From NCBI GenBank assembly GCA_019358875.1, contig JAHHIF010000048.1, forward strand, positions 1 to 59,010: 59,010 bases of DNA, given 5' to 3'. The position numbers and the translations under genes are program-made. This document shows, one piece after another, positions 55,080 to 59,010 of the stretch (position 1 is its first letter; each line of letters starts with the position of its first letter). Source of the DNA: Symplocastrum torsivum CPER-KK1 (GTDB taxonomy: Bacteria > Cyanobacteriota > Cyanobacteriia > Cyanobacteriales > Coleofasciculaceae). Below the pieces are notes generated by a model. The model was given only the letters and a program-made list of their open reading frames with translations, was not told the origin of the DNA and did not search any database.

Positions 55080-56519
55080 CTATCCGACACTACCTTCTAG
55101 CTTGAGGCTCAACAGTTTGTCTGCTTCGGCGGCAAACTCCATTGGCAGTTCGTTGAAGACATCCTTACAGAATCCGCTAACCATCATGGAGATAGCATCT
55201 TCAGCGGAAATACCACGTTGCGCGAAGTAGAATAGTTGGTCTTCCCCAATCTTGGAGGTAGAGGCTTCGTGTTCTACCTTGGCAGTATTGTTCTGCACTT
55301 GGATATAAGGGAATGTGTTCGCCTGCGCGGTGTCACCAATCAACATTGAATCACACTGAGAGTAGTTCCGTGCGCCTTCAGCTTTGGGGCCAATCTTGAC
55401 CAACCCGCGATAGCTATTTTTGGAACGGCTGGCGGAAATTCCCTTAGAAATAATCGTGCTGCGGGTGTTTTTGCCAATATGCACCATCTTGCTGCCAGTA
55501 TCAGCTTGCTGCATATTATTGGTTAGCGCTACAGAGTAGAACTCACCGATAGAGTTATCGCCTACGAGTACACAACTGGGATACTTCCAGGTAATCGCAG
55601 AACCTGTTTCTACCTGTGTCCAGGAAATCTTCGAGTTAACTCCCTGGCACAACCCTCGCTTGGTAACAAAGTTGTAAATACCACCTTTGCCGTTTTCATC
55701 TCCGGCGTACCAATTCTGTACGGTAGAATATTTGATTTCAGCGTTGTCCATGGCAACGAGTTCCACCACAGCCGCGTGTAACTGGTTCGTATCGTACATC
55801 GGTGCTGTGCAGCCTTCTAGGTAGCTGACGGAACTGCCTTCTTCCGCGACAATCAAGGTACGCTCAAATTGTCCGGTGTCACCTGTGTTAATCCGGAAGT
55901 AAGTGGAGAGTTCCATCGGGCATTTGACACCCTTGGGAATGAAGACAAAGGAACCATCACTAAAGACGGCAGCGTTGAGGGCAGCGAAGTAGTTATCTGC
56001 GACAGGAACAACGCTACCAAGGTACTTCTTAATCAGTTCTGGGTGTTCTTGCAGGGCTTCTGAGATTGAGCAGAAAATTACGCCATCTTTAGCAAGCTTT
56101 TCTTTGAAGGTGGTTGCCACGGAAACACTATCAAAAATTGCATCCACAGCAACGTTAGACAACCGCTTTTGCTCAGAAAGGGGAATGCCTAACTTCTCGA
56201 AGGTTTCCAGCAGTGCGGGGTCAACTTCATCGAGGCTATCTAGCTTCTGTTTCTTTTGCTTAGGTGCCGAGTAATAACTAATATCCTGATAATTAATAGC
56301 AGGATAGGTAACGTGAGGCCAGCTAGGCTCCGTCATCTTCTGCCATTGCCGATAAGCTTTGAGGCGAAACTCCAGCATGAACTCTGGTTCGTTCTTCTTG
56401 GAGGAGATTAAGCGGACGACATCCTCACTCAACCCGCGAGGAATGATGTCGGACTCAATGTCGGTGACAAAGCCGTACTTGTAAGGCTGGTTGACTAGTG
56501 TCTTGACGGTGGCAGTCAT
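55080..56519 (-). CDS. sufB: Fe-S cluster assembly protein SufB
   Basis: A 479-residue SufB. It is recognised by KYGFVTDIESDIIPRGL, EPEFMLEFRLKAYRQW, FIPKGVKCPMELSTYFRIN, YLEGCTAPMYD, and AKVEHEASTSKIGEDQLFYF near the C-terminus. It is the first gene of sufBCDS and the scaffold on which the cluster is built. Its 5' end faces sufR, and the operator at 56628-56641 lies between them. Confidence 0.96.
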   Translation of the reverse strand: MTATVKTLVNQPYKYGFVTDIESDIIPRGLSEDVVRLISSKKNEPEFMLEFRLKAYRQWQKMTEPSWPHVTYPAINYQDISYYSAPKQKKQKLDSLDEVDPALLETFEKLGIPLSEQKRLSNVAVDAIFDSVSVATTFKEKLAKDGVIFCSISEALQEHPELIKKYLGSVVPVADNYFAALNAAVFSDGSFVFIPKGVKCPMELSTYFRINTGDTGQFERTLIVAEEGSSVSYLEGCTAPMYDTNQLHAAVVELVAMDNAEIKYSTVQNWYAGDENGKGGIYNFVTKRGLCQGVNSKISWTQVETGSAITWKYPSCVLVGDNSIGEFYSVALTNNMQQADTGSKMVHIGKNTRSTIISKGISASRSKNSYRGLVKIGPKAEGARNYSQCDSMLIGDTAQANTFPYIQVQNNTAKVEHEASTSKIGEDQLFYFAQRGISAEDAISMMVSGFCKDVFNELPMEFAAEADKLLSLKLEGSVG

Positions 56520-56627
56520 TGATTCAGTGTTCTAGGAGTGTTCTTGTGCGAATCATTAAGATGGCAGGTGGGTGACGGCGAGCGTCAAGCTGCGGCAACC
56601 ACTGACAGATGCGTCTGATGACTAAAA

Positions 56628-56641
56628 CAACAAACTAGTTG
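56628..56641. promoter_or_regulatory. SufR operator, CAAC-N6-GTTG
   Basis: The sequence CAACAAACTAGTTG is a perfect CAAC-N6-GTTG inverted repeat, the known binding site of cyanobacterial SufR. It lies 108 bases from the sufB start and about 99 bases from the sufR start. A weaker half-matching site (CAAC-GATATT-GTCA) is at 56671-56684. Binding would repress sufBCDS and sufR together until SufR's cluster state changes. Confidence 0.85.
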
Positions 56642-56739
56642 TTTAACTCTATTGTAAAATACATTAACAACAACGATATTGTCAAAGTCAAATCAAATTG
56701 CTTCCTCTCGCCTTTCAGTCCCAAGTTTCCCGAAAGCCG

Positions 56740-57417
56740 ATGACGACTACTCAGCATCCTTCCACTAAGCAAGACATCTTGCAACGTTTACTGAAACAAG
56801 ATCAAGCGACGGCGCAGGAGTTAGCCGAAGCCTTTGAGATTAGCCCGCAGGCAATTCGGCGGCATTTGAAGGATTTGGAGACAGAAGGTTTGCTTGAGCA
56901 TCAACAGGTACAAGTGGGGATGGGGCGTCCCCAATACGTTTATCGCCTTAGTCGCAAAGGACGCGATCGCTTTCCTCATCGCTATGAAGATTTTGCTGTT
57001 TCCCTACTGGATACTCTCATAGAAACTGTAGGGCATGAACAAGCAAGTTCAATTTTGCGTAAACAGTGGCAACGTAAAGCACTAGAATATCGCGATAAGG
57101 TTGGCACGGGTTCGGTACAAGAGCGTGTAGCTAAGCTAGTAGAACTCCGCAAAGGCGAAGGGTACATGGCAGAGTGGTATGCTCTAGAACCAAGTAATGT
57201 AGAAAACGGCATTGGTCATCAGTTTATTTTGGCAGAACACAACTGTGCTATTTCCAATGTTGCTGAATCTTATCCCAGCGTGTGTGGGCATGAGTTGGAG
57301 ATGTTTGCAGCAGTGCTACCGGATTGTTCGGTTGAGCGCACTCACTGGATTAACAATGGCGAACATCAGTGTGGTTATTTGATTAAAGCAGGAAGCTCAT
57401 GTAAAGAGGTTGTGTGA
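56740..57417 (+). CDS. sufR: Iron-sulphur cluster biosynthesis repressor SufR
   Basis: A 225-residue DeoR-type winged-helix regulator. The helix-turn-helix (ATAQELAEAFEISPQAIRRH) is at residues 18-38. The C-terminal part has the conserved Cys set (HNCAISNVAESYPSVCG and later VLPDCSVERTHW, EHQCGYL) that binds a [4Fe-4S] cluster. ATG at 56740 (MTTTQHPS) is the start; the TTG at 56698 is unlikely. It is divergent from sufBCDS, which it controls in characterised cyanobacteria. Confidence 0.93.
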   Translation: MTTTQHPSTKQDILQRLLKQDQATAQELAEAFEISPQAIRRHLKDLETEGLLEHQQVQVGMGRPQYVYRLSRKGRDRFPHRYEDFAVSLLDTLIETVGHEQASSILRKQWQRKALEYRDKVGTGSVQERVAKLVELRKGEGYMAEWYALEPSNVENGIGHQFILAEHNCAISNVAESYPSVCGHELEMFAAVLPDCSVERTHWINNGEHQCGYLIKAGSSCKEVV

Positions 57418-57479
57418 GCTATTTCTCCAGTAAGCGATCGCTTGCTATGGTAGGAACGAACTACTGAAATATCTATCTT

Positions 57480-57737
57480 ATGGCTGAACCTCAGCAACCG
57501 ACTACACAATTTCTAACTCCAGAAGAGTCGGCAGATGTAGACAAAGCGCTACTATCCTCCTCAGAAAAATTTTTGACTCGATTAACAATTTCATCTCTAC
57601 GGCTGTTAAAGCAAATTTCCAAAGATACTAACGTTGCAATTGAGGACTTAACCCATCAGCAAGTCATAGACTGGTTTGAACAAGATGGAAAAATCCGGCG
57701 AGAACAAGGAATCGATGCGGCGTTCCTCAAGTGGTAA
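57480..57737 (+). CDS. Small conserved-looking hypothetical protein
   Basis: An 85-residue soluble helical protein (LTPEESADVDKALLSSSEKF, IEDLTHQQVIDWFEQDGKIR). Composition and codon use fit the surrounding genes. No domain is recognised. It lies 62 bases after sufR and 50 bases before the interrupted ParA-like gene. Confidence 0.55.
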   Translation: MAEPQQPTTQFLTPEESADVDKALLSSSEKFLTRLTISSLRLLKQISKDTNVAIEDLTHQQVIDWFEQDGKIRREQGIDAAFLKW

Positions 57738-57788
57738 AGCTTAACGACTACATTATGTGACAGGTATCTGAAAAAGTAGAGAGTCCCC

Positions 57789-58649
57789 TTGGCAATTGTT
57801 ATTTCCTTTATAAACCTCAAAGGAGGTGTGGGAAAGACGACAACAACTGTCGCTGTAGCATAAATGCTAGCTGGAGTATTCCTGAAAAGGGTTTTGGCCA
57901 TCGACCTTGACCCTCAAACCAACGCCACATTAATGCTAATTGGCGAAGAAAAATGGGAGGAAATCAACAGTACTAACCACACTTTAGTTCAATTATTTAC
58001 AGATGCTATTGAGCCAGAACAACAGAAATTTAATCTTCAACAAACTTTGCAAAGGCAAGTATCTAATGTTAAAGATGTCGATAACCTAGATTTGCTTCCT
58101 TCCAGTTTAGATTTAATTAACGTCCAAGACCGACTAGCAACAATCCCCAGTGGGCAATTTTATGCCACTAGCCCAATTGAAATTCTTCGCCGAGGGATTC
58201 GCTCTGTTATTAATAAGTACGATTATATTCTCATTGATTGCCCGCCGAATTTAGGGATTATGACACTCAATGGTTTGCGAATTTCGCAAAATTACATTAT
58301 TCCAACAATCCCTGATATGTTGTCAACCTACGGCATTCCACAAATTACTAAACGGGTTAGAGAATTTTCAGAAGCAATTGCAGAATCAATTGAACCGCTA
58401 GGGATAGTTATCTCAAAGTATCAGATAGGAATGTCTCTACATGACCGAGTTATCAATGATTTACGCCGCTATAGCCGGGATGCTCCAGTCTTTGAGACAA
58501 CAATACCTCAAATGCAACAGATTGCTGAAGCCGTTGAATTTATCCATTCTCAACAGTTCTCAACCCTGAAGCAAAAATGGGGCTATGCAGGTCAATTTTA
58601 TACCTATCTGAGCTTAACTCAAGAAATAATGAAGAGAGTAGTTGGATGA
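57789..58649 (+). pseudogene. ParA/MinD-like ATPase interrupted by an in-frame stop
   Basis: From the TTG at 57789 the frame reads AIVISFINLKGGVGKTTTTV (deviant Walker A) and then VAVA, a TAA at 57861-57863, and continues without shift as MLAGVFLKRVLAIDLDPQTN, with LIDCPPNLGIMTLNGL as the switch II region and a complete C-terminus. One base change (for example from GAA) would restore an uninterrupted ParA of 286 residues. A restart at the ATG 57864 would give 261 residues without the ATP-binding loop. It is followed, with a four-base overlap (ATGA), by a small gene. It could be a recent pseudogene, or a sequencing error. Confidence 0.8.
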
Positions 58650-58864
58650 GTCTTGAGAAACTCAAAGCTTTTTTGAGCTTGATGGAAACAATCAGTCCAG
58701 GCTCTAGCAATACAGTTGCAGTTATTGATAAATACAACCAATATAAAGCGTTTTCTCAAGAAATTGACGTTTTATTTCAAACTTTGCTTTCAAGTGATTC
58801 TGGAACACTACCTCAATCGAACAAGCGCCGCTCTTTTAGAAGCCCAGCAATTCTCGATTCCTAG
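58646..58864 (+). CDS. Small gene overlapping the ParA-like gene
   Basis: A 72-residue frame whose ATG overlaps the TGA of the ParA-like gene (ATGA), a sign of coupled translation. The product is helical (LEKLKAFLSLMETISPGSSN, YNQYKAFSQEIDVLF) with an unrelated tail, which suggests truncation at the 3' end. Partner genes of orphan ParA proteins are often small and poorly conserved. Function unknown. Confidence 0.5.
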   Translation: MSLEKLKAFLSLMETISPGSSNTVAVIDKYNQYKAFSQEIDVLFQTLLSSDSGTLPQSNKRRSFRSPAILDS

Positions 58865-58890
58865 AAAATTCCGCAATAAGTCGGCGTGCG

Positions 58891-58927
58891 AAAAAGCCTC
58901 CTTCCTTCAGTGAGGAAAGAGGCTTTT
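58891..58927 (-). terminator. Terminator of the rRNA operon
   Basis: On the minus strand GCCTC-TTTCCT pairs with AGGAAG-GAGGC around CACTGA, and is followed by TTTTTCG. It lies about 20 bases after the 3' end of the 5S rRNA gene. The stem also has an A-run on the opposite side, so it could stop the convergent plus-strand transcripts too. Confidence 0.8.
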
Positions 58928-58946
58928 GTCTTTTGTGTCGAGTATG

Positions 58947-59010
58947 GACCTGGCACCGAGCTATTTTCCCGTGGGGCAACCCCCAAAGTATCTTCGCCGC
59001 AGCAACGTTT
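58947..59010 (-). rRNA. rrf: 5S rRNA, 3' part (cut by the window end)
   Basis: The reverse complement of the last 64 bases reads AAACGTTGCTGCGGCGAAGA, a G-rich loop and AAAATAGCTCGGTGCCAGG at its 3' end. This is the second half of a cyanobacterial 5S rRNA, with the conserved AATAGCTCG(A/G)(T/C)GCCAGG end that pairs with the 5' TCCTGG. The 5' half and presumably 23S lie beyond the window. A terminator follows. Confidence 0.85.

Noticed and set aside
1..59010. tRNA genes
   Set aside because: I found no cloverleaf with a convincing GGTTCRANYCC arm on either strand; a dedicated scan could still find one.
1..59010. GCGATCGC sites as regulatory elements or an origin cluster
   Set aside because: HIP1 octamers are spread over genes and gaps on the whole window, as is usual in cyanobacteria, with no special clustering.

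Overview
The window is a 59 kb piece of cyanobacterial chromosome. The evidence is the many GCGATCGC (HIP1) octamers, the divergent sufR/sufBCDS locus, a free-standing orange-carotenoid-protein N-terminal domain, bilin-type GAF domains, DUF2993 paralogues, a pentapeptide-repeat protein and a WD40 Ser/Thr kinase. The rich signalling content, many gene remnants and many purine/pyrimidine-biased short repeats suggest a large-genome, probably filamentous species. I cannot name the genus.

Left part (1-5.6 kb): a decayed accessory island. It holds an IS4-type transposase fragment, an Rpn/DUF4351 nuclease-like gene, a HARE-HTH protein, an orphan DndC-like PP-loop/Fe-S protein, a likely Dnd-associated protein 4, one intact Uma2 gene and two broken ones. 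Next (5.6-14 kb) come two large unusual proteins: a HEAT-repeat/membrane/NACHT-type NTPase, and a single reading frame joining a GT2 glycosyltransferase, a secreted haemagglutinin-like beta-helix and a CHAT protease. From 14 to 27 kb lie membrane and envelope genes: DUF2231, three DUF2993 paralogues, a WD40 kinase, a Tat-exported beta-carbonic anhydrase, tandem hemerythrin genes, a pentapeptide protein, a peptidoglycan-binding protein and a BenE transporter. An AraC fragment, a possible WD40 fragment and a truncated cytosine methyltransferase follow.

Middle (27.8-37.6 kb): a YbdK-type carboxylate-amine ligase is divergent from a haem-oxygenase-like metalloenzyme. An RND pump operon lies downstream of a BlaI/M56 sensor pair. 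Signalling section (37.7-48.8 kb): a 1763-residue hybrid histidine kinase, a helical carotenoid protein, a membrane-bound alpha/beta hydrolase, and a GAF-rich chemoreceptor that may be a photoreceptor.

Right part (48.9-59 kb): an Imm1 immunity gene and a deaminase toxin overlap by one base next to an Uma2 gene. The sufS-sufD-sufC-sufB operon and divergent sufR share a perfect CAAC-N6-GTTG operator. A ParA-like ATPase gene is interrupted by one in-frame stop. The window ends inside a minus-strand 5S rRNA gene with its terminator.

A recurring theme is short repeat DNA inserted in frame into protein genes (WD40 kinase, RND pump, its adaptor, and twice in the hybrid kinase), always between or within surface loops and without closing the reading frame. 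Strong candidates for new biology are the duplicated-domain deaminase toxin/Imm1 pair, the GT2-haemagglutinin-CHAT fusion, the membrane-tethered HEAT-NACHT protein and the ligase/metalloenzyme pair.
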